From the NCBI GenBank assembly GCA_000432435.1, contig HF993113.1, positions 1 to 12,704 on the forward strand: DNA of 12,704 nucleotides. Reading direction: 5' to 3'. This document shows positions 1 to 7,178 of the stretch, piece by piece. This DNA is from Eubacterium sp. CAG:180. GTDB lineage: Bacteria; Bacillota; Clostridia; Oscillospirales; Acutalibacteraceae. Within the stretch, counting starts at the first letter, position 1. Every line of letters begins with the position of its first letter. Below the pieces are notes generated by a model, which saw only the letters and a program-made list of their open reading frames with translations, did no database searches and had not been told where the DNA came from. The position numbers and the translations under genes were made by a program.

Positions 1-133
1 ATTGCTTGAGTTTACGGGAAGCAATTCCGACGTTGCCGACCCGTGGTATTCGGGCGACTTTGACAAAGCATACAATGACATAGAAAAGGGCTGCAATGCT
101 CTTCTCAATTTCCTCCTCATTGAAAATTCTTGA
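1..133 (+). CDS. Low-molecular-weight protein tyrosine phosphatase, C-terminal fragment
   Basis: This is the last 43 codons of a gene that begins left of the window, read in the frame starting at base 2 and ending at a TGA at 131-133. The translation contains VADPWYSGDFDKAYNDI followed by a C-terminal helix. The DPW-[YF]-x-GDF block is characteristic of low-molecular-weight (arsenate-reductase-fold) protein tyrosine phosphatases, where the Asp is the general acid that protonates the leaving tyrosine. The catalytic P-loop (CxxxxxR) would be near the N-terminus and is not visible. Such enzymes act in the cytoplasm on phosphotyrosine proteins, often linked to exopolysaccharide control, but no such partner is seen here. 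No terminator separates its stop from the next promoter. The family call is firm; the substrate is unknown. Confidence 0.85.
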   Translation, partial: LLEFTGSNSDVADPWYSGDFDKAYNDIEKGCNALLNFLLIENS

Positions 134-158
134 CTTTGATTACAAAAGTTGATACAAT
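130..158 (+). promoter_or_regulatory. Sigma-A promoter of the MATE leader
   Basis: TTGACT (130-135) and TACAAT (153-158) are separated by exactly 17 nt. A TG one base before the -10 (150-151) gives an extended -10. Transcription should start around 162-165, right where the first leader hairpin begins. The -35 overlaps the TGA stop (131-133) of the phosphatase gene, so the promoter is packed tightly against the upstream gene. Confidence 0.75.
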
Positions 159-163
159 ACAAT

Positions 164-250
164 AGCTCACTCGGAGGGCTGGTTATCGTATGGAAATAAC
201 AAGCCGGATAAGGTGCAGGCTGAAATGCCCGTTCCATATCCGGTCTTTTT
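164..250 (+). promoter_or_regulatory. Candidate guanidine-IV (mepA motif) riboswitch with terminator
   Basis: The transcript would open with two adjacent hairpins. P1 pairs 164-168 with 176-180 (loop ACTCGGA); P2 pairs 182-186 with 196-200 (loop CGTATGGAA). An intrinsic terminator follows: CCGGATA (204-210) pairs with TATCCGG (237-243) and is followed by TCTTTTTT. The P1 loop bases TCGG (171-174) can pair with CCGG (204-207), the 5' arm of the terminator. Forming that pseudoknot would block termination. Two short hairpins at the very 5' end, terminator control and a MATE gene directly downstream match what is known of guanidine-IV riboswitches in Clostridia. The class assignment is my inference from architecture and context, since I could not run a covariance model. 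The switchable terminator is better supported than the ligand. Confidence 0.6.
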
Positions 251-269
251 TAATATTCAAGGAGTAGGT

Positions 270-1586
270 ATGGATCTTTTAAAGGATAATGTCGGTAAGC
301 TTTACCGTAAATTTTTTATAGCTTCATTCGGAAGTGCACTGATAGCGTGCATTTACGGACTTGTGGATATGGCTATGGTAGGACAGTATCACGGACCGGA
401 CGGCTCTGCCGCAATGGCGGTAATTGCCCCGATTTGGAATATTATATACAGCTTTGGGCTTTTGTGCGGTATAGGCGGCTCGGTGATTTATGCCGTCGCA
501 AGGGGAGAACGCGATGACGTAAAAGAGGCAAACGGATATTTTACCTCTGCATTTATACTCGGAGTTTTATGGGCGTTGATACTTTGGGTCTTGGTGTGGG
601 TCTGCGAGGAACCGCTTCTCAGGCTTTTCGGCGCAAATGACGCACTTATGCCGCTTTGCAAAGAATATATGGTAGCCCCAAAGCTTACTGTTCCCGTATA
701 TGTATTTATAAATCTGCTCTCGTCGTTTCTCCGTAATGACGGTGACCCCGGCAGAGCCACAAAAGCCGTTATTTTCGGTGGTATATTCAATGTGTTCGGA
801 GATTATTTCTTTGTGTTCACATTGGATATGGGAATTAAAGGCGCGGGAATTGCAACGGCAATGGGAGCTTCAATGTCCGTTCTTGTGATGCTTACGCATT
901 TTATCGGCAAAAAGAATACGTTGAAATTCGTAAAGCCTCTAAGAATACTTAACAGCTTTAAAATGATAAGCGTCAACGGATTTTCTTCGTTTATAGTTGA
1001 CGTGGCAATGGGCATAGCCACAATGCTGTTTAACCGCCGTGTAATGGAGTATCTCGGTACGGACGCACTTGCGGTTTACGGAGTAATAGTTGTTGTAGGC
1101 ACTCTTGTACAGTGCTGCTCTTACGGTATCGGTCAGGCGGCACAGCCTGTAATTTCGCGTAATTTCGGTGCCGGACTTACAGACAGAATTAAGACAATGC
1201 TTAAGTACAATATCATAACTGCTGCCGTTTTCGGAGCAATTTGGACGGTTCTTTCTATGGCTATGCCGCAGGTGTTTATAAAGCTGTTTATGACGCCCAC
1301 TCCCGAGGTGCTGTCAATAGCTCCCGGAATAATCAGAATTTATGCGATTTCATTTATACTGCTGCCGTTCAATATCTATTCAACGTACTATTTCCAGGCT
1401 ATTATGAGAGCCAAGATATCACTTATCGCATCCGTTGCAAGAGGTATTGTAATAAGCGGTGCTCTGATACTTTTATTGCCTGTTGCTTTCGGCGGAAATG
1501 CAGTTTGGTGGGCAATGCCTATAACAGAAGCCGTTGTATTTGTGTATTCGGCTGTTATGATGAAAAAAGTGAAGCTGTCAAGATAG
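270..1586 (+). CDS. MATE family multidrug/guanidinium-type exporter
   Basis: A 438-residue integral membrane protein with about twelve hydrophobic segments in two homologous halves (MatE repeats roughly at residues 15-180 and 240-400), the normal size for the family. These proteins export cationic drugs or metabolites in exchange for Na+ or H+ at the cytoplasmic membrane. The start is the ATG at 270, which reads MDLLKDNVGKLYRKF. AAGGAG lies at 259-264 with 5 nt spacing. The reading frame extends upstream to a GTG at 213, but that lies inside the leader terminator and lacks a ribosome site. The N-terminal signature resembles the clostridial MepA-like branch. If the leader is a guanidine-IV riboswitch, guanidine or a related cation is a likely substrate. 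The family is certain; the substrate is inferred. Confidence 0.9.
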   Translation: MDLLKDNVGKLYRKFFIASFGSALIACIYGLVDMAMVGQYHGPDGSAAMAVIAPIWNIIYSFGLLCGIGGSVIYAVARGERDDVKEANGYFTSAFILGVLWALILWVLVWVCEEPLLRLFGANDALMPLCKEYMVAPKLTVPVYVFINLLSSFLRNDGDPGRATKAVIFGGIFNVFGDYFFVFTLDMGIKGAGIATAMGASMSVLVMLTHFIGKKNTLKFVKPLRILNSFKMISVNGFSSFIVDVAMGIATMLFNRRVMEYLGTDALAVYGVIVVVGTLVQCCSYGIGQAAQPVISRNFGAGLTDRIKTMLKYNIITAAVFGAIWTVLSMAMPQVFIKLFMTPTPEVLSIAPGIIRIYAISFILLPFNIYSTYYFQAIMRAKISLIASVARGIVISGALILLLPVAFGGNAVWWAMPITEAVVFVYSAVMMKKVKLSR

Positions 1587-1678
1587 TATTCTGCTGTCGA
1601 GCAAAAAACGAGTCATTGCAAAAGCAGTCAAAAGGGTGTATGCTTATCTTGATTTTTACTGAAAAGAGGAGTTTTCGG

Positions 1679-2047
1679 TTGACTGTTGACGAAGCACTCT
1701 CAAGGCTTCAAAAATCTGCTTTCAGAGCTAAATTCCATCTGTCCGATGAGGATATAAATTATATCGACAAAAAAGGCTTGGATACCGTAAAAAGCCATGC
1801 GGAGGATTTTATAAAGAAACGTCTTGCACCGGCGGTTATACCAAACGACGGTAAGCAAACGCCGATGCGCGGTCACCCCGTGTTTAAGGCTCAGCATGCC
1901 TGCGCCTGCTGCTGTCGAGGGTGTTTAAATAAGTGGTATCATGTAGAAAAGGGCAGAGAATTGTCTTATGACGAGCAAAGGCGGATAGTTAATCTGTTAA
2001 TGGCTTGGATAGAAAGAGAATACCGCAGTTATAAAAATAATACATAA
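1679..2047 (+). CDS. DUF4186 family protein, cysteine-rich
   Basis: A 122-residue soluble protein of unknown function. I recognise the DUF4186 pattern: an N-terminal region with RAKFHLSDEDINYIDKKG, a long helix ending in FIKKRLAPA, the conserved core NDGKQTPMRGHPVFKAQH (residues 56-73), the cysteine cluster with Cys75, 77, 78, 79 and 82, and a C-terminal helix LLMAWIERE. The His73/Cys cluster suggests metal or thiol chemistry, but this is inference. The start is the TTG at 1679, with AGGAG at 1667-1671 and 7 nt spacing; the frame is open further upstream but there overlaps the MATE gene. An alternative ATG at 1640 has a poorer ribosome site. It follows the MATE gene by 92 nt with no terminator between, so co-transcription is likely. 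Confidence 0.8.
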   Translation: MTVDEALSRLQKSAFRAKFHLSDEDINYIDKKGLDTVKSHAEDFIKKRLAPAVIPNDGKQTPMRGHPVFKAQHACACCCRGCLNKWYHVEKGRELSYDEQRRIVNLLMAWIEREYRSYKNNT

Positions 2048-2051
2048 AAGC

Positions 2052-2089
2052 AGTCCCGTGAAGGAGAGTAAACTTCACGGGACTTTTTC
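2052..2089 (+). terminator. Bidirectional intrinsic terminator
   Basis: AGTCCCGTGAAG (2052-2063) and CTTCACGGGACT (2073-2084) form a perfect 12-bp stem with a 9-nt loop, followed on the plus strand by TTTTTCTTT. On the minus strand the same stem is followed by GCTTTTATG, so it also serves pepT, which ends at 2099. It closes the two converging units. Confidence 0.9.
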
Positions 2090-2098
2090 TTTATTCAA

Positions 2099-3268
2099 TT
2101 ATTTGCTTACTAAGTTTTTAATGACCTCAACCATCTTGAGCATAGCATTTACAGGTATTGCTTCATAAATACTGTGGAAGTTCATTCCACCGGTTGAAAG
2201 GTTGGGGCAGGGCAGACCCTCAAACGAAAGCCTTGCACCGTCGGTTCCGCCGCGTATCGGTGTAATTTGCGGCTCCACACCGGATTTACGCATTGCTTTT
2301 TTTGCTCGTTCTACTATGTCTATATGCTCTTTAATGACATCAAGCATATTGTAATAGCTGTCTTTAATTTCAGCCGAAACCGTGTTTTCTCCGTATTTGC
2401 GGTTGAAAAATTCAACAAGTACGGTAATAAATTCCTTGCGCTTTGCAAAGCTTTGCTTGTTGTGATCTCTGATTATCATATGAAGAGTTGCCTTGCTCTC
2501 GTTGCCGTTAACCGATGAAACGTGATAAAATCCCTCGCGATTTTCGGTGTGCGCGGGAGCTTCGGCGGCAGGAAGCATATTTATAAATTCCGCAAGATAC
2601 AAAACAGCGTTTTTCATCTTGTTTTTAGCCGTGCCGGGATGCGTGTTGACTCCGTTGAAGGTTATTTTTGCACCTGCCGCGTTGAAGTTTTCATATTCTA
2701 TTCCGCCAAGCTCTCCGCCGTCAACGGTATATGCAAAATCCGCGTCAAAGGTTTCAAAATCAAACTTGTCGGCACCTCTGCCTATTTCTTCATCGGGTGT
2801 AAAACAAATTGAAATTTTGCCGTGGCAAAGCTCTGCGTCATCGCAAATTTCGCGGCACGCCTCGATTATTTCGGCAACACCGGCCTTGTCATCCGCGCCG
2901 AGAAGCGTTGTTCGGTCGGTAACTATAATATCCTCGCCCGAATATTTGGCATCTATCATCGGCGCATTTGTGCCGTCAAATTTTATTATTTTGGCTTTGA
3001 CGTCTTTTCCGCTGACATCGGGGGATGTGTCCATATGAGAAATTAATCCGATTTTGGGAAGCTTCTCAAATCCTTTTGTCGCAGGTATATGTCCGTAAAC
3101 ATAACCGTATTTATCACGGTAAGCGTCACTTACACCTATGCTTTTCAGCTCTTTTACAAGGTAATCCGCAAGAACTGTTTGTTTTTCCGTTGACGGTATG
3201 CTCTCGCTGTTTTCGTTTGAGGTCGTTTCGAATTCGACGTATCTTAAAAATCTGTCAATAACACTCAT
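2099..3268 (-). CDS. pepT: Peptidase T (tripeptide aminopeptidase)
   Basis: A 389-residue cytoplasmic M20B metallopeptidase that removes the N-terminal residue from tripeptides. The di-zinc site is complete: His78 and Asp80 in GLISHMDTSPD, the bridging Asp in GADDKAG (126-127), the catalytic Glu pair in TPDEEIG (160-161), Asp183 in VDGGE, and His365 in GGMNFHSIYE. The PepT substrate-binding stretch IRGGTDGARLSFEG is present. The length is close to the 408 residues of the E. coli enzyme. I place the start at the ATG at 3268, with AGGA 9 nt upstream. An in-frame ATG at 3277 directly abuts that AGGA and is unlikely to be used. The gene lies downstream of the oligopeptide permease operon on the same strand but has its own promoter, fitting a role in digesting imported peptides. 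Confidence 0.93.
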   Translation of the reverse strand: MSVIDRFLRYVEFETTSNENSESIPSTEKQTVLADYLVKELKSIGVSDAYRDKYGYVYGHIPATKGFEKLPKIGLISHMDTSPDVSGKDVKAKIIKFDGTNAPMIDAKYSGEDIIVTDRTTLLGADDKAGVAEIIEACREICDDAELCHGKISICFTPDEEIGRGADKFDFETFDADFAYTVDGGELGGIEYENFNAAGAKITFNGVNTHPGTAKNKMKNAVLYLAEFINMLPAAEAPAHTENREGFYHVSSVNGNESKATLHMIIRDHNKQSFAKRKEFITVLVEFFNRKYGENTVSAEIKDSYYNMLDVIKEHIDIVERAKKAMRKSGVEPQITPIRGGTDGARLSFEGLPCPNLSTGGMNFHSIYEAIPVNAMLKMVEVIKNLVSK

Positions 3269-3315
3269 CTTATTCATTCCTATCTGAAGAAATTATGCCT
3301 TTTCGGTACAAAATG

Positions 3316-3344
3316 ATTTTAACATACGGCTATTATCTTTTCAA
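3316..3344 (-). promoter_or_regulatory. Sigma-A promoter of pepT
   Basis: Read on the minus strand, TTGAAA (3339-3344) and TAAAAT (3316-3321) are 17 nt apart. Transcription would start near 3309, giving a leader of about 40 nt. It sits between the oppA terminator and pepT, making pepT independently transcribed. Confidence 0.65.
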
Positions 3345-3356
3345 GCATATAAAAAC

Positions 3357-3390
3357 CGCCCGTATCTTAAACGATACGGGCGATCTTTTT
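3357..3390 (-). terminator. Bidirectional intrinsic terminator after oppA
   Basis: CGCCCGTATC (3357-3366) and GATACGGGCG (3373-3382) form a perfect 10-bp stem with a 6-nt loop. On the minus strand it is followed by GGTTTTTATA, so it ends the opp operon 33 nt after the oppA stop. On the plus strand it is followed by ATCTTTTTTT. Confidence 0.9.
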
Positions 3391-3414
3391 TTGCGCTTAG
3401 TGTCTTAAGAGAAA

Positions 3415-5094
3415 TTACTTCTCAAGGGTAGCATACTGGAAGTACCAATAGCCGTACGGGCTGTGCCATACGCCCTTAAGCTCGGGCTTCTGGAGCCAGA
3501 AGTCATTGTAATAAGCAACGGGGATGCAGGCGTAATCTTCCATCATGGTCTTTTCAGCCGCGTGGAGAGCCGCAAAGTGAGCTGCGGAGTCTGCAACCTT
3601 AGAGTTAGCAATGTCAGCGTCAAAAGCAGAGCTGTTGTATTTACCGTCGTTGTTGCCGTTGGTAGAAACGAAGAGCTCAAGTATATTTGAGGCGTCATTA
3701 TAGTCCATTACCCAGCCGTTGCGAGCCATATCGTAATTGCCTGCACGACGCTGAGGAGTGAATGAAGACCATTCAACAATGTCAATCTTCATAGTGATAC
3801 CGAGCTGAGCATAAGCACTCTGGAGATACTCTGCAACAGCCTTGTGGTAACCTGCATCGTTTGTTGAGTAGGTGATGGTCGGGAAGCCCTTACCGTCGGG
3901 ATATCCTGCCTCTGCGAGAGCCTTTTTAGCCTCCTCGAGATTAGCCTGATAATCCTTGCTGATATAGGTCTCTCCGCCGTTTTCCTTAACTGCGTTATCG
4001 AAGAACATACCCTCGTTATCAACAACACCGGGACCTGCAAAGTTATAGGCGGGGGAGTATGTGCCCTGCATTATGGTGTTTGCAATGTAGTCGCGGTCAA
4101 TTGCAAGGTTAAGAGCCTTGCGGACATTCTTGTTGTTGAAGGGAGCCTTGTTAAGGTTCATGCTGAGATAGTAGGTGCCGAGATTGGTGTCAACATAGAA
4201 TTCTCCGCCGTCAGCAGCCTTCTTGAGAGTCGGGATTTCCTCGGTGGGAACATCCTTAATGAGCTGAGCCTCGCCGCTGTTGTATGCGGTGAAGGAAGCA
4301 CTTGAGTTTTCGAGAAGCAAGAATGTGAGCTTGTTGTTAACTATGCGCTTTGAATCCCAACCACCTTTGTAGTTCGGGTTCTTTTTGCATACAATGCGCT
4401 CACCGGGAGTCCATTCGGTAATCATGTACGGACCGTTGCAGACATAAGTATCGGGTTTTGTAGCCCAAGAGTCACCGTTAGCTTCAACGGTAGCCTTCTG
4501 TACGGGGCTCATAGTGCCGAATGCAACGATTTTGTCAAAGTAAGAGCAGGGGTAAGCAAGCTTGACTGTAAGAGTTTTGCCGTCCTCGCTTGCTACAACG
4601 TTAAGCTTGTCGGGATCGGGAGTAGTAGTGGGCTTACCGTCTTCATCCGGATTGCCGATAGCGTCCTGATAGCCCTCAACCATACCGATAACAGTCTCGG
4701 CATAGGGAGCGGCAAGCTCTGTGTTTGTAAGGCGCTTAAAGGTATACTCAAAGTCCTTGGCATTAAGCTCGGTGCCGTCAGACCATTTAAGACCGTCACG
4801 CATTGTGAAAGTCCAAGTAAGACCGTCATCGCTTACAGTGTACTTTTCAGCCTGACCGGGCTGAACCTTGTTGTCCTCATCAATTATGAGAAGTGTCTCA
4901 TAGAGCGTGATGAGCATATTGCCGCCGTCAACAGCACTGTTAAGAGCGGGATCGAGCGTTTCGGGGTTAGGTCCTATCTGAACCGTTATACCGGCGTCGT
5001 CCTTTTTGCTGTTACCGCATGAACTCAGGAGTGCCATTGCCGACAGACACATGACAACTGCGAGTATCACAGCAATAAGTCTTTTGGTTTTCAT
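3415..5094 (-). CDS. oppA: Oligopeptide ABC transporter substrate-binding lipoprotein
   Basis: A 559-residue extracellular lipoprotein of the SBP_bac_5 (OppA/DppA, cluster C) family that captures peptides and delivers them to the OppBC channel. Residues 1-25 are a lipoprotein signal peptide: a KTKR n-region, a hydrophobic core, and the lipobox LSSC with Cys26 as the lipidation site. Family marks include GPNPETLDPALNS near the mature N-terminus, TFTMRDGLKWSDGTEL, a GPYMITEWTPGE segment, and RKALNLAIDRDYI. The chosen start is the ATG at 5094, 9 nt after AAGGAG. A second in-frame ATG at 5103 directly abuts that site, and the frame is open further upstream. The gene is last in oppBCDFA, 76 nt after oppF. 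That gap holds a hairpin and a possible promoter, as expected for a protein needed in excess. Dipeptide or other peptide specificity is not resolved. Confidence 0.92.
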   Translation of the reverse strand: MKTKRLIAVILAVVMCLSAMALLSSCGNSKKDDAGITVQIGPNPETLDPALNSAVDGGNMLITLYETLLIIDEDNKVQPGQAEKYTVSDDGLTWTFTMRDGLKWSDGTELNAKDFEYTFKRLTNTELAAPYAETVIGMVEGYQDAIGNPDEDGKPTTTPDPDKLNVVASEDGKTLTVKLAYPCSYFDKIVAFGTMSPVQKATVEANGDSWATKPDTYVCNGPYMITEWTPGERIVCKKNPNYKGGWDSKRIVNNKLTFLLLENSSASFTAYNSGEAQLIKDVPTEEIPTLKKAADGGEFYVDTNLGTYYLSMNLNKAPFNNKNVRKALNLAIDRDYIANTIMQGTYSPAYNFAGPGVVDNEGMFFDNAVKENGGETYISKDYQANLEEAKKALAEAGYPDGKGFPTITYSTNDAGYHKAVAEYLQSAYAQLGITMKIDIVEWSSFTPQRRAGNYDMARNGWVMDYNDASNILELFVSTNGNNDGKYNSSAFDADIANSKVADSAAHFAALHAAEKTMMEDYACIPVAYYNDFWLQKPELKGVWHSPYGYWYFQYATLEK

Positions 5095-5134
5095 TAAATA
5101 CATCTCCTTCTTATAGCAACTCGCGCTGCTTAAA

Positions 5135-5163
5135 AATATATCCATTGTGCTCCAGATGCACAA
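5135..5163 (-). promoter_or_regulatory. Possible internal promoter for oppA
   Basis: On the minus strand, TTGTGC (5158-5163) and TATATT (5135-5140) are exactly 17 nt apart in the gap upstream of oppA. The -10 is good and the -35 weak (3 of 6). The -35 lies inside the 3' arm region of the intercistronic hairpin, so one or other reading may be incidental. Confidence 0.35.
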
Positions 5164-5164
5164 T
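5144..5164 (-). other. Intercistronic hairpin between oppF and oppA
   Basis: ATTGTGC and GCACAAT form a 7-bp stem around a 7-nt loop, just after the oppF stop. There is no immediate U-run; the nearest T tract is about 10 nt later. It is therefore more likely an mRNA stability or processing element than a strong terminator. Such hairpins commonly raise the level of the binding-protein message relative to the membrane components. Confidence 0.45.
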
Positions 5165-5170
5165 AAACAA

Positions 5171-6166
5171 CTATTTTACCTTGTCAAGGTGATGGCAAGC
5201 TGCAAAATGGCCTGCCGAGATTTCGCGAAGCTCCGGGCATTTTTCGGCGCAAAGGCCGTCGGCATACGGGCAGCGGGTCCTGAAACGGCATCCGCTCGGG
5301 GGATTCAGCGGACTCGGAACATCGCCCTCAAGAGGAATTCTGTGAGAGGAGCGTGCAATTATCGGGTCCGCCTCAGGTATAGCCGAAATAAGGCTCTTAG
5401 TGTATGGATGCGCGCTGTGTGTTATAAGCTCGTAGCTGTCGGCGAGCTCAACGAGCTTGCCGAGATACATTACGCCTATACGGTTTGAAATATGTCTTAC
5501 GACGCTTAAATCGTGCGCTATGAAAAGGTAGGTGAGACCGAGCTCGTTCTGCAAATCCTCAAACATATTGACGACTTGTGCCTGGATTGAAACGTCAAGA
5601 GCCGATACAGGCTCGTCGCATACGATAAATTCCGGATTTACCGCAAGAGCTCTCGCTATGCCTACGCGCTGCCTCTGACCGCCCGAAAACTCGTGCGGAT
5701 AGCGGTTGGCGTGTTCGCTGTTAAGACCGACGGTCTCAAGAAGCGATATGATTTTGTCGCGTCTTTCCTTTTTGTTGGCGGCAAGATGATGAATATCAAT
5801 GGCTTCGCCTACAATATCTCCTATCGTCATACGCGGGTCAAGACTTGCATACGGGTCCTGAAATACCATCTGCATCTTTCTTCGGTAGGGGAGCATATTC
5901 ACCGCGATTTTTTTCTTTTTGTCAAATATGACGTCTCCGTCATATATTATTGTTCCGTCTGTGGGCTCGTAAAGCCTTAAAAGAGTGCGCCCTACTGTGG
6001 TTTTACCGCAGCCGGATTCGCCGACGAGCCCGAGAGTTTCGCCTTTTTTTATATAAAACGAAACATCGTCTACCGCCTGAACGTATTTTTTCTTTTTGCC
6101 TCTGCCTCCGGCAGGAAAGTACTGCTGCAAGTGCTGTACTTCTATGAGCTTTTTATCGTCACTCAC
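5171..6166 (-). CDS. oppF: Oligopeptide ABC transporter ATP-binding protein OppF
   Basis: A 331-residue ABC ATPase that powers peptide import together with OppD. Visible parts: Walker A GESGCGKT (49-56), Q-loop Gln103 in VFQDPYASLDPR, signature FSGGQRQ (160-166), Walker B FIVCDE (180-185), and H-loop His218 in IAHDLSVV. The C-terminal oligopeptide-transporter extension begins PLNPPSGC and carries Cys293, 299, 306, 310 and 324, a pattern associated with an Fe-S cluster in related dipeptide ATPases. I choose the GTG at 6166, which has AAGGAG at 6176-6181 with 9 nt spacing; the frame is open to a TTG at 6187. This start overlaps the oppD stop by 8 nt (GTGAGTGA), indicating translational coupling and equal amounts of the two ATPases. 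Confidence 0.93.
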   Translation of the reverse strand: MSDDKKLIEVQHLQQYFPAGGRGKKKKYVQAVDDVSFYIKKGETLGLVGESGCGKTTVGRTLLRLYEPTDGTIIYDGDVIFDKKKKIAVNMLPYRRKMQMVFQDPYASLDPRMTIGDIVGEAIDIHHLAANKKERRDKIISLLETVGLNSEHANRYPHEFSGGQRQRVGIARALAVNPEFIVCDEPVSALDVSIQAQVVNMFEDLQNELGLTYLFIAHDLSVVRHISNRIGVMYLGKLVELADSYELITHSAHPYTKSLISAIPEADPIIARSSHRIPLEGDVPSPLNPPSGCRFRTRCPYADGLCAEKCPELREISAGHFAACHHLDKVK

Positions 6167-7163
6167 AGTCTTTCTCTCCTTCCTCAAATTCTTCTTTTTG
6201 AAGCAGCCAGCAATGGCTGTAATGTGTGTCGCTTAAAACCGTTTTCGGCGGCATTTGCTTTAAGCATATCTTCATGCATTTTGAACATCTCGGTGCAAAC
6301 GGACACCCTGCCGGCGGGTTGAGAAGATCGACCGGCTGCCCTTCAATCGGTACAAGCCTTTCCTTACTTTCGACATTCAGCTTCGGAATGGATTTTATAA
6401 GACCCTTTGTGTATTCGTGCTTCGGCTCATAAAATATCTCGTCTGCCGTGCCGTATTCAACTATATGACCCGCATACATAACTGCAATTTTTTCGCACAT
6501 ACTCGCGACAACGCCAAGGTCGTGAGTTATCATAATTATGCTCATTCCGAGCTTTTTACGCAAATCCTGCATAAGGTCAAGTATCTGCGCCTGAATTGTG
6601 ACGTCAAGAGCCGTTGTAGGTTCGTCGGCTATTAAAAGCTTCGGCTCGCAGGCAAGAGCTATGGCAATCATAACTCTCTGGCGCATACCGCCCGAAAGCT
6701 CGTGCGGATACTGTTTAAGTCGCTTGGTAGGCTCGTTAATGCCTACAAGCTCCAAAAGCTCCTTAGCGCGCTCATATGCCTGTTTTTTGTCTTTATCCGT
6801 ATGCAGCCTTATAACCTCTGTTATCTGGTTGCCTATTGTGTAAACGGGATTAAGGCTCGTCATAGGGTCCTGAAATATTATGGAAACCTCGTTTCCTCTT
6901 ATCTTTCTGAAATCCTTATCGGTCATCTTTTCAATTTCGTGACCGTTAAATCTGATTGTTCCGCCTATAAGCTTGCCAGGGTATGCGGTAAGCCCCATTA
7001 TTGAATATGCTGTGACGGATTTTCCCGAACCAGATTCACCGACTATTCCGAGAACCTCGCCTTCATCCATCGAAAACGAAACGCCGTTAAGTGCTTTGAC
7101 TTCGCCTGCGGGAGTAAAGAACGACAGCTTCTCGTCTTTTATTTCCAAAAGTTTTTCACTCAA
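6159..7163 (-). CDS. oppD: Oligopeptide ABC transporter ATP-binding protein OppD
   Basis: A 334-residue ABC ATPase of the OppD/DppD type. Visible parts: Walker A GESGSGKS (42-49), Q-loop Gln98 in IIFQDPMTSLNP, signature LSGGMRQR (from residue 156), Walker B LLIADE (176-181), H-loop His214 in MITHDLG, and the C-terminal extension LNPPAGCPFAPRC with Cys287, 293, 296, 300 and 318. Four such cysteines bind a 4Fe-4S cluster in E. coli DppD; whether they do so here is inference. The start is a TTG at 7163, preceded by AAAGGAGGG with about 8 nt spacing, an excellent ribosome site for a weak start codon. It lies 15 nt after oppC and overlaps oppF by 8 nt. It would pair with OppF under the OppBC membrane channel. 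Confidence 0.93.
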   Translation of the reverse strand: MSEKLLEIKDEKLSFFTPAGEVKALNGVSFSMDEGEVLGIVGESGSGKSVTAYSIMGLTAYPGKLIGGTIRFNGHEIEKMTDKDFRKIRGNEVSIIFQDPMTSLNPVYTIGNQITEVIRLHTDKDKKQAYERAKELLELVGINEPTKRLKQYPHELSGGMRQRVMIAIALACEPKLLIADEPTTALDVTIQAQILDLMQDLRKKLGMSIIMITHDLGVVASMCEKIAVMYAGHIVEYGTADEIFYEPKHEYTKGLIKSIPKLNVESKERLVPIEGQPVDLLNPPAGCPFAPRCSKCMKICLKQMPPKTVLSDTHYSHCWLLQKEEFEEGEKDCE

Positions 7164-7178
7164 AATATTTACCCTCCT

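Noticed and set aside
190..267. A 25-codon ORF in the MATE leader (ATG at 190, stop inside the MATE ribosome site), preceded by GGAGGG, suggesting a leader peptide.
   Set aside because: Its start lies in the second hairpin loop and it runs through the terminator stem. The composition is not protein-like, and the leader structures explain the region better. It is kept only as an alternative mechanism (translation-dependent attenuation).
1241..1678. The long upstream extension of the DUF4186 reading frame (open from 1241).
   Set aside because: It overlaps the MATE gene in another frame and gives Cys/Tyr-rich sequence without family similarity. The TTG at 1679 has a proper ribosome site and matches the family N-terminus.
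2547..3038. A 163-residue plus-strand frame inside pepT.
   Set aside because: It is a shadow of the pepT codons, which encode all catalytic residues on the minus strand.
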